Assembly (NCBI GenBank): GCA_025363355.1
Contig: JANYEB010000227.1
Coordinates: 1 to 35,651 of the forward strand
Source: Chitinophagaceae bacterium
Lineage (GTDB): Bacteria > Bacteroidota > Bacteroidia > Chitinophagales > Chitinophagaceae
Direction: 5' to 3'
DNA length: 35,651 nt
Part shown: positions 1 through 8,900 of the stretch, piece by piece
How positions within the stretch are numbered: the first letter of the stretch is position 1
Layout: each line of letters begins with the position of its first letter
Notes under the pieces: generated by a model
What the model was told of the DNA's origin: nothing
What the model saw: the letters and a program-made list of their open reading frames with translations, nothing else
Databases searched by the model: none
Program-made: the position numbers and the translations under genes

Positions 1-946
1 CTTCAAAATGGCAATGCACATCTGTACTTCTGTCTGTGCTTAAATCTTTACCAATTAATAGTATTTCACAACGATGTTTTTTGCTGAGATTGTTATTGGT
101 ATATGCTAGAAGTTTTTGTCCAATAAAAAGTTTTTCTACATCTTTTTCAAACACTTTTAAAGCAAGATGAATATCCGTAGGATTTACTAGTTCAAATAAT
201 ACATCAGTTGGCGAAATGTACTTACCAATGTTCACATTTACCTTAGTAACATAACCATCTATTGGAGCATAAATGTTAATGCTTCGATTAATGTTTGTTG
301 CAGAAATATTGCCAATATTAATTCCTACCAAATGTAATTTTTCTGTTAGTGCAGTAAGCGTAATTTTTAATGTATTAAGTTCTGCAGTTGCTTGTTGATA
401 TACTTTATCACTACTTGCTTTGCTTTGATTTAATTCTTTTTGTCTATCAAATTCAAGTTGACTATAAGCAAGTTTTGTTTTAGTCATTAAATAATCTTGT
501 TGAAGCTGAATGTATTGCTGGTCTTCAATTACTGCAATCACATCCCCTTTATTAATGTGCATTCCTGGTAACAATTTTGTAGTTTTTAAATAACCACCCA
601 ATGGCACACTAATTGAAACCATATTTTGTGGTGGCACATCTATTTTACCATTTACTTTTAACACAGAAGCAATTTGCTGTAGCTCCAATTTTCCCAAAAC
701 TATGCTTGCATTTTTAATTTGTGCTGGGGTTAGTGTAATGATATCCTCACTGATTATTACTTCTGCTTTTTGGGGTTCTTTTTTTTTGCTACTACAGCTT
801 GTAAACAATGAGCAATTTGCAATGAGTAATGAGCAGAGTATAACTTTTGATAAATTAAAAATATACTTTGTGTTGTTAATTGCAAATTGCCAATTGTTTA
901 TTTCCAATTGTTTAATGTCTATTGTTGATTTTATATGTTGATTCAT
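1..946 (-). CDS. RND efflux periplasmic adaptor (CusB/CzcB/HlyD family), lipoprotein, 3' end cut by window
   Basis: This is the membrane-fusion subunit that links an inner-membrane RND pump to an outer-membrane channel in the periplasm. The reading frame is open from an ATG at 946 to the window edge (315 codons; the C-terminus is missing). Residues 1-31 are unusual and hydrophilic. A hydrophobic stretch follows (about 35-48) and ends in LFTSC-SSKKK, so Cys51 is the likely lipidated residue. After that come a barrel-sandwich half (VSISVPLGGYL), a coiled-coil hairpin rich in Q/K/E, and the second half-motif DGYVTKVNVNIGKYISP, which is the usual order for CusB/CzcB adaptors. The gene starts 8 bp after the pump gene stop and is surely co-transcribed with it. 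No other ATG precedes the hydrophobic segment. The metal substrate cannot be read from this part. Family assignment is firm; the exact start is less so. Confidence 0.88.
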   Translation of the reverse strand, partial: MNQHIKSTIDIKQLEINNWQFAINNTKYIFNLSKVILCSLLIANCSLFTSCSSKKKEPQKAEVIISEDIITLTPAQIKNASIVLGKLELQQIASVLKVNGKIDVPPQNMVSISVPLGGYLKTTKLLPGMHINKGDVIAVIEDQQYIQLQQDYLMTKTKLAYSQLEFDRQKELNQSKASSDKVYQQATAELNTLKITLTALTEKLHLVGINIGNISATNINRSINIYAPIDGYVTKVNVNIGKYISPTDVLFELVNPTDIHLALKVFEKDVEKLFIGQKLLAYTNNNLSKKHRCEILLIGKDLSTDRSTDVHCHFE

Positions 947-954
947 TTGAAGAA

Positions 955-3900
955 TTATTTTGTTGTAAAAAAGTGGATTTCGATGATTGATTCATTTAAG
1001 TTTCTTACAGCTTCTATATAGTTGTTTTGAGTGTTGATGCTATGGCTTATAAGTTGCACCCATTCTAGATAATTAATCGTTCCACTTGCAAATTGCTGAT
1101 TGGCTGTAGCGGTAATCTGCAATGCTGTTTTGAGTGTGTTATTTTCAAAATAGTTAACTGTTTGTTGATGCTTTTGATAACGCACTAATGCAGCTTCGTA
1201 ATCGCTTTGAAAGTTTTGTGATTCTACTTTGTAATTATTTGAAACGATTTTATTATTGAATTTAGCAGCTGCTACTTTTACTTTTTGTGCTTTGTTGAAA
1301 ATAGGAATGGAAACACCAGCTTGCACAGAAGTAAATCTATAACCCCCACTATAAACTTTATCATCTGCACCTGTGCCTTTGATACTAGTATTGTTGATGC
1401 CTACAATAAGCTCAGGTAACAATTTCGATTGTTCCACTTTTGCAGCAGCTTCTGCCACTTGTTGTAACTGCTGTATTTGTTGCATTACAGGGTGACTGCT
1501 GATGTTTTGTGAGTCTGTTGCTATTATCAAATCAATCTTGTTATTCTTTGTATCACCAACAAATTCTGTGTTAGAATTGAGCAATAATTGAAACTGTATT
1601 TGAGCAATTTTAATATCTGCTTTCACTTCATTAATTTGTATTTGAACTAGCCCAAATTGATTATCTGCAGTTGCTTTTTCTAGAATATTACTTTCGCCTG
1701 TTTGCAATCTTAGAGCTGCTTTTCTTTGAAAAGAACTGTACAAAGTATCAATGTAGGAGAGGAGTTGCAGCTTGCTTTTCAAATAGACTAAATTGTAAAA
1801 GCTTTGTTCAACTTCTTTCTTTAAAAGTGATTCTTTTACTGCAATGTTTAAGAAGCTATTTTTTGCTTCTTGTTCAAAAAGTGCTTTGTGTTTTTTATAA
1901 ACAACAGGTAAATTAAACTGTTGTGAAATGCTCAATTTAGAGTCGGAATAAAAGCTATTGATTTGCCCATATTCTGCAACAATATTTGTAGGTGCAATTG
2001 TTGTTGCAGTTGCTACAAGCATTTGCTGATAAGATGCTTTTAACTTTTCATTTTTAACACTTAAATTGTTTTTTAAGGCAGTATCAATTGCTGCTTGCAA
2101 TGTTATTTTTTGTTGACCTTTTGATGATAATACAGCAAGCGAGAATACTGTAATTATTAACGATGAGATTACTCCTGAGTTCATTTTTTTCTTTTTAAGA
2201 TTAGTTTTTTCAAACACTATATATAAAACAGGTAGTACAAATAATGTTAGCAAGGTTGCAACCAACAAACCACCAATAACAACAGTTGCAAGTGGTCTTT
2301 GTACTTCTGCTCCCGCACCATTACTTAAAGCCATTGGTAGAAAGCCTAATGAAGCAACAAATGCAGTCATTAAGACAGGTCTTAATCTTAGTACAGTTCC
2401 TTTTAAAACAATGTCTTTTATTTCATAGACCCCTTCACTTTTTAATCTATTGAATTCTGCAATTAATACAATGCCATTTAAAACTGCCACACCAAATAAT
2501 GCTATAAAACCAACACCTGCACTAATGCTAAAAGGCATTTCACGAAGTGCAAGTGAAAAAATTCCTCCAGTAGCAGATAATGGAATAGCTGAGTAAATTA
2601 ACAAGCCATATTTTACAGAATTAAAAGCAAAAAATAGTAAGAGAAAAATTAGTAATAGTGATATAGGTACGGCTATCAATAATCTTTCTTTTGCTGCGTT
2701 TAAATTTTCAAAAGCACCACCATAAGTTGTGTAATATCCTGTTGGTAGTTTTATTTGGTTATCTGCTTTTTCCTGAAGTTCTTTAACAATGCTTTGTACA
2801 TCTCTTCCACGTATATTGAATCCTACTACAATTCTTCTTTTAGCATCTTCACGTTGTATTTGATTTGGCCCATCTTTTATCTGCACATCTGCAAGTTGTG
2901 ACAGTGGAATTTGGATGCCAGTTGGCGTTGGTATTAAAAGATTTTGAATGTCTTTTAAATCCTTTTTTAATTCACCATTTAAACGAACAACAAGGTCAAA
3001 ATGTTTTTCACCTTCAAACACCATTCCACTGCTTTGTCCTGCTAAAGCAACATTGATAACTTTGTTAATATCAACAATGTTTAACCCATATTGTGCAATT
3101 ATGTTTCTGTTATAATTTATGATGATTTGTGGTATTCCAGAAACAGCTTCAACATACAAGTTTTTAGTGCCTTCGATGCCATTTATAATATGCCCTAATT
3201 TACTTGCATACAAAGCAAGTGTATCTAAATTTTCACCAAATATTTTGCAAACAACATCTTGTCTTGCACCAGTCATTAATTCATTAAAACGCATTTGCAC
3301 AGGAAATTGAAAACCGGTTGTTAACCCAGGAATATCTTGTAATGCCTTACTCATTTTTTCTGAAAGTTCGTTGAATGTTTTAGCAGATGTCCACTCTTTT
3401 TTATCTTTTAAAATTATCATCATATCACTTGCATCCATTGGCATTGGGTCGGTTGGTACTTCACCACTTCCAATTTTTGTTACAACTTTTTCAACTTCTG
3501 GAAATTGAGTTTTTAAAATATGTGCAGCCTTTTGTGTATTAGCAATTGTAGTTGATAAATTACTTCCAGCAAGTACTCTTGTATCAACTGCAAAATCACC
3601 TTCTTCAAGTGTTGGTATAAATTCTCCACCCAAAGTTGTTAAAACAAATATTGCAATAATGAAACTGGAAAAAGTACTGATTAATACAAACTTTGGAAAC
3701 TTCATTACACCTCTTAAAATAGCTAAATACTTGAGCTCGATAAAAGACATTATTTTGTCGGATAAGTTCGTTTTATGTTTTGTTTTTTTACTGAGAAAAA
3801 TTGAACTCATCATTGGGATGTAGGTAAGAGAAAGTATGAACGCTCCTAATAATGCAAATGCTACAGTTTGAGCCATTGGTTTGAACATTTTACCTTCAAT

Positions 3901-5313
3901 GCCCTGTAGGGTAAAGATTGGCAAGTAAACAACAAGGATGATTATTTGACCAAACACAGCACTGTTCATCATTTTTCCTGCTGATGTTTTTACAGATTCA
4001 TCCATTTGTGCCTGGTTCAAATTTGGAATTTCTTGATATTTTTTATTATGTGCAAGCTGGTGCATTACAGCTTCAACAATAATGACTGCTCCATCTACAA
4101 TTAAACCAAAATCAAGAGCACCTAAACTCATTAAATTACCACTAACACCAAACCAGTTCATCATACAAATTGCAAATAGCATTGCAAGAGGAATAACAGA
4201 TGCAACCAGCAATCCAGCTCTTAAATTTCCAAGAAAAATAACCAAAACAAAAACAACAATTAAAGCACCTTCTAGCAAATTTTTTTCAACTGTTCCAATG
4301 GCATTATTTACCATTTTTGTTCTGTCAAGAAATGCTTCAATAGCAACTCCTTCTGGTAATGTCTTACGAATTTGTTCAATACGTTCTTTTACATTTTTAA
4401 TCACTTCGCTACTATTTGCACCTTTTAGCATCATTACAATTGCACCAGCAACTTCGCCATTATCATTGTAGCACATTGCACCATATCTTGTTGCATTTCC
4501 TATTTTTACATCAGCTACATCTCTTATAAACAGTGGGGTTCCGCCATTAATTGTTTTTATGTTAATACTTTTGATATCATCAATACTTCCAACTAAACCC
4601 TCACTTCTGATGTATAAAACAGTTGCACCCTTTTCAATGTATGCACCACCAGTATTTTGATTATTATTTTCTAATGCTTTAAAAACATCATTGATTGAAA
4701 TGTTGTGAGATAAGAGTTTGTTGGGGTCAATTTCTATTGAAAACTGTTTTAGCTTTCCTCCAAAACTGCTTACTTCTGCAACACCTTTAACGCCTAGTAA
4801 TTGCCTTCTTACAATCCAATCCTGAATGGTTCTTAATTCAGTTTCATTGTATTTATTCTCGTAGCCTTTTTTAGGACGAATCACATATTGATAAATCTCT
4901 CCTAAACCTGTTGTAATAGGGCCAAGCTCAGGAATACCAATACCAGATGGAATTTGACTTTGAACTTTTTGTAATCTTTCAGTAACCTGCTGCCTTGCCC
5001 AGTAAATATCAGTTGCATCATCAAAAACAATAGTAACCAGTGAAAGTCCAAAGCGAGAAAAACTTCTTATTTCTTTTAACCCAGAAATATTATTGTTTGC
5101 TTGTTCTATGGGAAAAGTAACCAGTCTTTCAATATCACTTGCTCCAAAGGATGGGGCAATAGTAATTACTTGAACTTGATTGTCTGTAATATCTGGAACT
5201 GCATCTATGGGTAGTTTAGTAAGTTGGTAACTACCATAGCCAATAAGCACTATAATAAATAATCCAACTACTAGCTTGCTTTTTATTGCAAACTCAATAA
5301 TTTTATTAAGCAT
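955..5313 (-). CDS. czcA: CzcA-type heavy-metal RND pump fused to a TolC-like outer-membrane factor
   Basis: A proton-driven heavy-metal efflux pump in the inner membrane, followed in the same chain by a TolC-family channel domain. Residues 1-1040 are a complete HME-RND pump. The proton-relay helix GALDFGLIVDGAVIIVE carries D401, D407 and E414, the same pattern as CzcA D402/D408/E415. The periplasmic stretch TDPMPMDASDMM...PVQMRFNELMTGAR resembles CzcA more than CusA, so divalent cations (Co, Zn, Cd or Ni) are the likelier cargo; this is inference. After the last pump helix and a KKKK run comes Met1044, then a signal-peptide-like hydrophobic segment and about 385 residues of TolC-type helical hairpins (ITLQAAIDTALKNNLSVKN at the start). 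The total of 1452 residues compares with about 1040 for an unfused pump. No stop or frame change separates the parts. Such fusions are known in Bacteroidota. It sits between a small exported protein gene and the adaptor gene. Confidence 0.95.
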   Translation of the reverse strand: MLNKIIEFAIKSKLVVGLFIIVLIGYGSYQLTKLPIDAVPDITDNQVQVITIAPSFGASDIERLVTFPIEQANNNISGLKEIRSFSRFGLSLVTIVFDDATDIYWARQQVTERLQKVQSQIPSGIGIPELGPITTGLGEIYQYVIRPKKGYENKYNETELRTIQDWIVRRQLLGVKGVAEVSSFGGKLKQFSIEIDPNKLLSHNISINDVFKALENNNQNTGGAYIEKGATVLYIRSEGLVGSIDDIKSINIKTINGGTPLFIRDVADVKIGNATRYGAMCYNDNGEVAGAIVMMLKGANSSEVIKNVKERIEQIRKTLPEGVAIEAFLDRTKMVNNAIGTVEKNLLEGALIVVFVLVIFLGNLRAGLLVASVIPLAMLFAICMMNWFGVSGNLMSLGALDFGLIVDGAVIIVEAVMHQLAHNKKYQEIPNLNQAQMDESVKTSAGKMMNSAVFGQIIILVVYLPIFTLQGIEGKMFKPMAQTVAFALLGAFILSLTYIPMMSSIFLSKKTKHKTNLSDKIMSFIELKYLAILRGVMKFPKFVLISTFSSFIIAIFVLTTLGGEFIPTLEEGDFAVDTRVLAGSNLSTTIANTQKAAHILKTQFPEVEKVVTKIGSGEVPTDPMPMDASDMMIILKDKKEWTSAKTFNELSEKMSKALQDIPGLTTGFQFPVQMRFNELMTGARQDVVCKIFGENLDTLALYASKLGHIINGIEGTKNLYVEAVSGIPQIIINYNRNIIAQYGLNIVDINKVINVALAGQSSGMVFEGEKHFDLVVRLNGELKKDLKDIQNLLIPTPTGIQIPLSQLADVQIKDGPNQIQREDAKRRIVVGFNIRGRDVQSIVKELQEKADNQIKLPTGYYTTYGGAFENLNAAKERLLIAVPISLLLIFLLLFFAFNSVKYGLLIYSAIPLSATGGIFSLALREMPFSISAGVGFIALFGVAVLNGIVLIAEFNRLKSEGVYEIKDIVLKGTVLRLRPVLMTAFVASLGFLPMALSNGAGAEVQRPLATVVIGGLLVATLLTLFVLPVLYIVFEKTNLKKKKMNSGVISSLIITVFSLAVLSSKGQQKITLQAAIDTALKNNLSVKNEKLKASYQQMLVATATTIAPTNIVAEYGQINSFYSDSKLSISQQFNLPVVYKKHKALFEQEAKNSFLNIAVKESLLKKEVEQSFYNLVYLKSKLQLLSYIDTLYSSFQRKAALRLQTGESNILEKATADNQFGLVQIQINEVKADIKIAQIQFQLLLNSNTEFVGDTKNNKIDLIIATDSQNISSHPVMQQIQQLQQVAEAAAKVEQSKLLPELIVGINNTSIKGTGADDKVYSGGYRFTSVQAGVSIPIFNKAQKVKVAAAKFNNKIVSNNYKVESQNFQSDYEAALVRYQKHQQTVNYFENNTLKTALQITATANQQFASGTINYLEWVQLISHSINTQNNYIEAVRNLNESIIEIHFFTTK

Positions 5314-5375
5314 AAAATTTATGTATGTATGAAAAAAATCCTAGCAACTTGATGCCGTAAGTTATTTGTAAAATT

Positions 5376-5397
5376 CTTAATAAAAATATTTATTAAG
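5376..5397. repeat. AT-rich perfect hairpin between the small exported protein gene and czcA
   Basis: CTTAATAAA-AATA-TTTATTAAG forms a perfect 9-bp stem 10 bp past the stop of the small exported protein gene and about 60 bp before czcA. It has no GC core and no following T-run, so it is more likely an mRNA processing or stability element than a strong terminator. Confidence 0.4.
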
Positions 5398-5407
5398 TTA
5401 ATGTAAG

Positions 5408-5797
5408 TTAACAGTTTTTAGGAGGCTGCCAAATGTTAGAGAAGAAAGAGGTTGGTATGAAGTATTCGTTACCAAAATATTGTTTTAGAGGTTCAAAAAA
5501 GTCAAATTCTTGAAGTGCCAGATTAATTGTTTGAGGTGTTGAAGTTACTGCAATGATAAAAAATGAACTCTCACTAGCTGTTTTAAAAGGCAGTTTCATA
5601 TCTTTTTCATAATCTGCATCTTTTACAATTCCGTGCGAGTAGTGAATCATTAAAAATTCAACCAATGTTAAATCCTTGTTTTCATATTTATGTTCTTTGT
5701 AGTGTTGCAGAAGGGCAGGAAATTTCAGCAATTGCCCTAACTCTGTTATTGCCAACAGATATATGCTAAGAAATAATATTGCAGAAAATTTATTCAA
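5408..5797 (-). CDS. Small exported protein of unknown function, first gene of the metal-efflux operon
   Basis: A 129-residue protein with an N-terminal hydrophobic segment (about residues 5-18), consistent with a signal peptide or membrane anchor. The mature part is acidic and basic with conserved-looking stretches HYKEHKYENKDLTLVEFL, HYSHGIVKDADYEKDMKLPF and a C-terminal PPKNC. Its His, Asp, Glu and terminal Cys residues could bind metal, but no known metal site is recognised. From memory, similar small proteins accompany CusA/CzcA genes in other Bacteroidota, so a periplasmic accessory role in metal sensing or handling is plausible; this is inference. It is the first gene after a TACATTTG promoter element, and 94 bp separate it from the pump gene. 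Confidence 0.72.
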   Translation of the reverse strand: MNKFSAILFLSIYLLAITELGQLLKFPALLQHYKEHKYENKDLTLVEFLMIHYSHGIVKDADYEKDMKLPFKTASESSFFIIAVTSTPQTINLALQEFDFFEPLKQYFGNEYFIPTSFFSNIWQPPKNC

Positions 5798-5826
5798 CTT
5801 ATTGTAAGTGATTTTAGTTAGTGTTG

Positions 5827-5834
5827 CAAATGTA
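5827..5834 (-). promoter_or_regulatory. Bacteroidota -7 promoter element for the metal-efflux operon
   Basis: Read on the minus strand this is TACATTTG, a full match to the TAnnTTTG consensus of the Bacteroidota primary sigma factor. It lies 30 bp upstream of the ATG at 5797. No TTTG is found 19-21 bp further upstream, so the -33 half is poor, as expected for a regulated promoter. The palindrome at 5834-5851 fills the spacer. Confidence 0.6.
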
Positions 5835-5851
5835 ATAATCGCTAGATTATT
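5834..5851. promoter_or_regulatory. Perfect palindrome in the spacer of the efflux promoter (candidate operator)
   Basis: AATAATC-GCTA-GATTATT is a perfect 7-bp inverted repeat with a 4-bp centre. It overlaps the upstream end of the -7 element by one base and occupies the promoter spacer. A dimeric regulator bound here would control access of RNA polymerase. Which regulator (for example ArsR, MerR or Fur type) cannot be told from the sequence. Confidence 0.5.
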
Positions 5852-5880
5852 GCTAATGTTTATTTGCAGTTGGTTAAACT

Positions 5881-5912
5881 TTTGTTAAAGCTGTCAGTCT
5901 CCATTAGCTTTG
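5881..5912 (+). promoter_or_regulatory. Consensus Bacteroidota promoter of the giant T9SS gene
   Basis: TTTG at 5881-5884, a 20-bp spacer, then TAGCTTTG at 5905-5912. This matches the TTTG-N19-21-TAnnTTTG consensus exactly. Transcription should begin near 5919, about 25 bp before the ATG at 5945. It therefore rules out the upstream in-frame ATG at 5864 as the start codon for a transcript made here. Confidence 0.75.
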
Positions 5913-5944
5913 TCCACGTTAAAACTTTTATAATAACTACATAT

Positions 5945-8900
5945 ATGAAATCAAAATCTCTACTAACCCTGCTTTGCGGATTGTTTTTCTTTATTGCAAA
6001 ATCTCAGGTAGCACCAGTATTCACTGGTGGAGCAATTCAAACTTTAACAGTTTGTCAAAATTCTGGAACAAATGTAATTGACTCGAAAATGGTTACTACA
6101 GATCCCGATGCAGGACAAACTTTAACCTATACAATTGCAGCTGCTCCAATTCATGGAACTGTTCATGGATTTCCTGGACTAACATCTACTGGTGCTGGAG
6201 GGATTGTTTCACCATCTGGATTTGATTATGCTCCAGCAAATGGGTATAGTGGTTTAGACTCTTTTACTGTTAATGTTAATGACGGCACTTTTTCTGGACA
6301 AACAAAAATTCGTGTTACTGTTAATGCGTTACCAACAGTAACAGCAATTACAGGTACGGCATCTGCTTGTATTGGTTTAACCTCGCAATTAGCTAATACA
6401 ACTACTGGTGGTGTTTGGAGTAGTAGCAATGTGTTTGTTGCTGATATTAGTAATACAGGTTTAGTTACTGCTCAAGCAGCAGGAATTGCAACAATTTCTT
6501 ACACAGTTACAAATGGAACAACAGGTTGCAGTAATGCTTCAACCGTTAGTTTTCAAGTAGCTGGTCCGCCAGTTGTTCAAGCCATTACAGGAACAACAAC
6601 TGTGTGTGCTGGCTCTACAACTCAATTAAGCTCTACAACAACAGGTGGAGTTTGGACGAGTAATAATACAACAAGAGCTACTGTAAATAGTTCAACAGGA
6701 TTAGTAACTGGTGTTAATGGAGGTGCGGTTACTATTACTTATACTGTAACTAATGGAGTTGGATGTAGCAATTTTGTAACGGCATCAATAACGGTAAATA
6801 ATAAACCTAATGTAAACGCAATTAATGCTAGCACTACAACGATTTGCATTGGCTCTACAACTACTTTAACTGACAATACAAATGGTGGCACTTGGAATAG
6901 TAATAACACAGCTGTAGCAACAGTTAGTGCGACTGGTGTTGTAACCGGTGTCGCAACAGGAACTGCAACAATTTCATATACTGTTACAAATGCTAATGGT
7001 TGTGTTGGTTCTGTAACTGTTGATATCACAGTAGCAACTGCTCCAACTGTGTCTGCTATTACTGGACCTACTGCTGTTTGTGTTGGTAATACTATTCAAT
7101 TATCTAACGCTACTTCTGGCGGAGTTTGGACAACAAATGCAGGAGGTTTTTTTGCAACTGTTAGTACTAATGGTCTTGTTACAGGGGTAAACGCTGGTGC
7201 AGCTGTTATTACCTACACAGTTACAGGTGCTAGTGGTTGTCCCAAAGCTGTAATATATAATGTAACTGTAAGTAATATTCCAACTGTTGGTGCAATTAGT
7301 GGTAATAACCAAATTTGTATAGGAACAACTACTACTTTATCTAGCTCAACTGGTGGAGGTGTTTGGGCAAGTTCAAATACTGGTGTGGCAACAATTAATT
7401 CTAGTGGTGTAGTAACAGGTATTGCTTCAGGATTAGATACAATTTCTTACACAGTTACTAATGCTGGTGGATGTAGCAGAAAAGTTACTTTCCCCATTTC
7501 TGTAACTGCGGCAATTACTGTTGCTCCAATACTAGGAGCATCAAGTGTCTGCTTAGGTTCAACTATAGTTTTAACTTGTGCAACAACAGGAGGTGTTTGG
7601 AATAGTAGTGATTTAAGTGTTGCAACAGTGGTTAATGGAACTGTATTCCCAATTTCTCAGGGAGTAGTTGCTATCACTTATACAGTTGGCACTGGTGCTT
7701 GCAGTGGAGTAGCATCAAAAAATGTTATCGTAAATCCATCTCCAACTGTTGGAGCAATTACAGGTACAACTGCAATTTGTATTGGCACAACATCTCAACT
7801 TTCAAATGCAACTCCAGGAGGTACTTGGATAAGTAGTAATACAAATTTTGCTTCTGTTAGTAGCACAGGTTTAGTCACTCCTGGTAATTTCGCAGGTAGT
7901 GCAACAATAACATATACTGTAACAAATTCTTATGGTTGCACAGCAGCTGCTACAATAAATGTAACTATTAATAATCGTCCAAATGTTCAAGCAATTACAG
8001 GTATTAATAGTACCTGTGTTGGTAGTACAACATTACTTTCTAGTACTACTAATGGGGGTGTTTGGATAAGTTCTGATCCAACTATCGCATTTTTACCAAG
8101 TAGTAGTAGTGGATTAATAGTAGGGCTTGCTCCAGGAACTGACACCATATCATATACTGTAACAAATGGTAATGGTTGTTCAACAACTGTTACTAAAGCT
8201 GTTACAGTTTCTGCAGCACTTACAGTTGCACCAATTACTGGTAGTGCAACATTATGTGTAGGTGCAAACCTTTCAACATATACCTGCATAACAACTGGTG
8301 GAACTTGGAGTGCATCGCCTTCTACAGTTTTAACAATAGGGACTAACAATGGACAAGCTACAGCAGTTGGTGCTGGTAGTGGTACAATAACATACACTGT
8401 CAATAATGGGGGTAGTTGCACTGCATCAAGTACGCTAAATGTAACTGTTGCTAACAGACCTAATATACCAACAATTAGTGGTCCAACTGCTGTTTGTGTC
8501 GATGCCTCAATTACCTTAACGGGAAACCCAACTGGTGGAAAATGGGTAAGCCAACAAACTAATTTCTTGACAATAGATTCTACAACAGGAGTTGCAACAG
8601 GGGTTGCTTCTATAGGTTTCCCTACAAATGTTACTTACACAGTTACTAACATTGCAGGCTGTTCTCGAACTTCTGGAAATTATAGTATAACAGTAAATGC
8701 TGGTCCTGCCATAGGGCAAATTACTCCTAATGCTGCAAGTGTTTGTGTTGGTGCCACTACTACATTATCTAATACCACACCTAATGGTGAGTGGCATTCC
8801 AGCAATAAAGCTATAGCCACTATAGACTCTTTAACAGGAATAGCAACAGGAGTTTCTAATGGTAATACAATTATAACCTATGTTGTAACAAACGCTACAG

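Noticed and set aside
702-941. Plus-strand frame of 79 codons with hydrophobic runs
   Set aside because: It lies antisense to the 5' part of the efflux adaptor gene, and its runs are translations of the short repeats.
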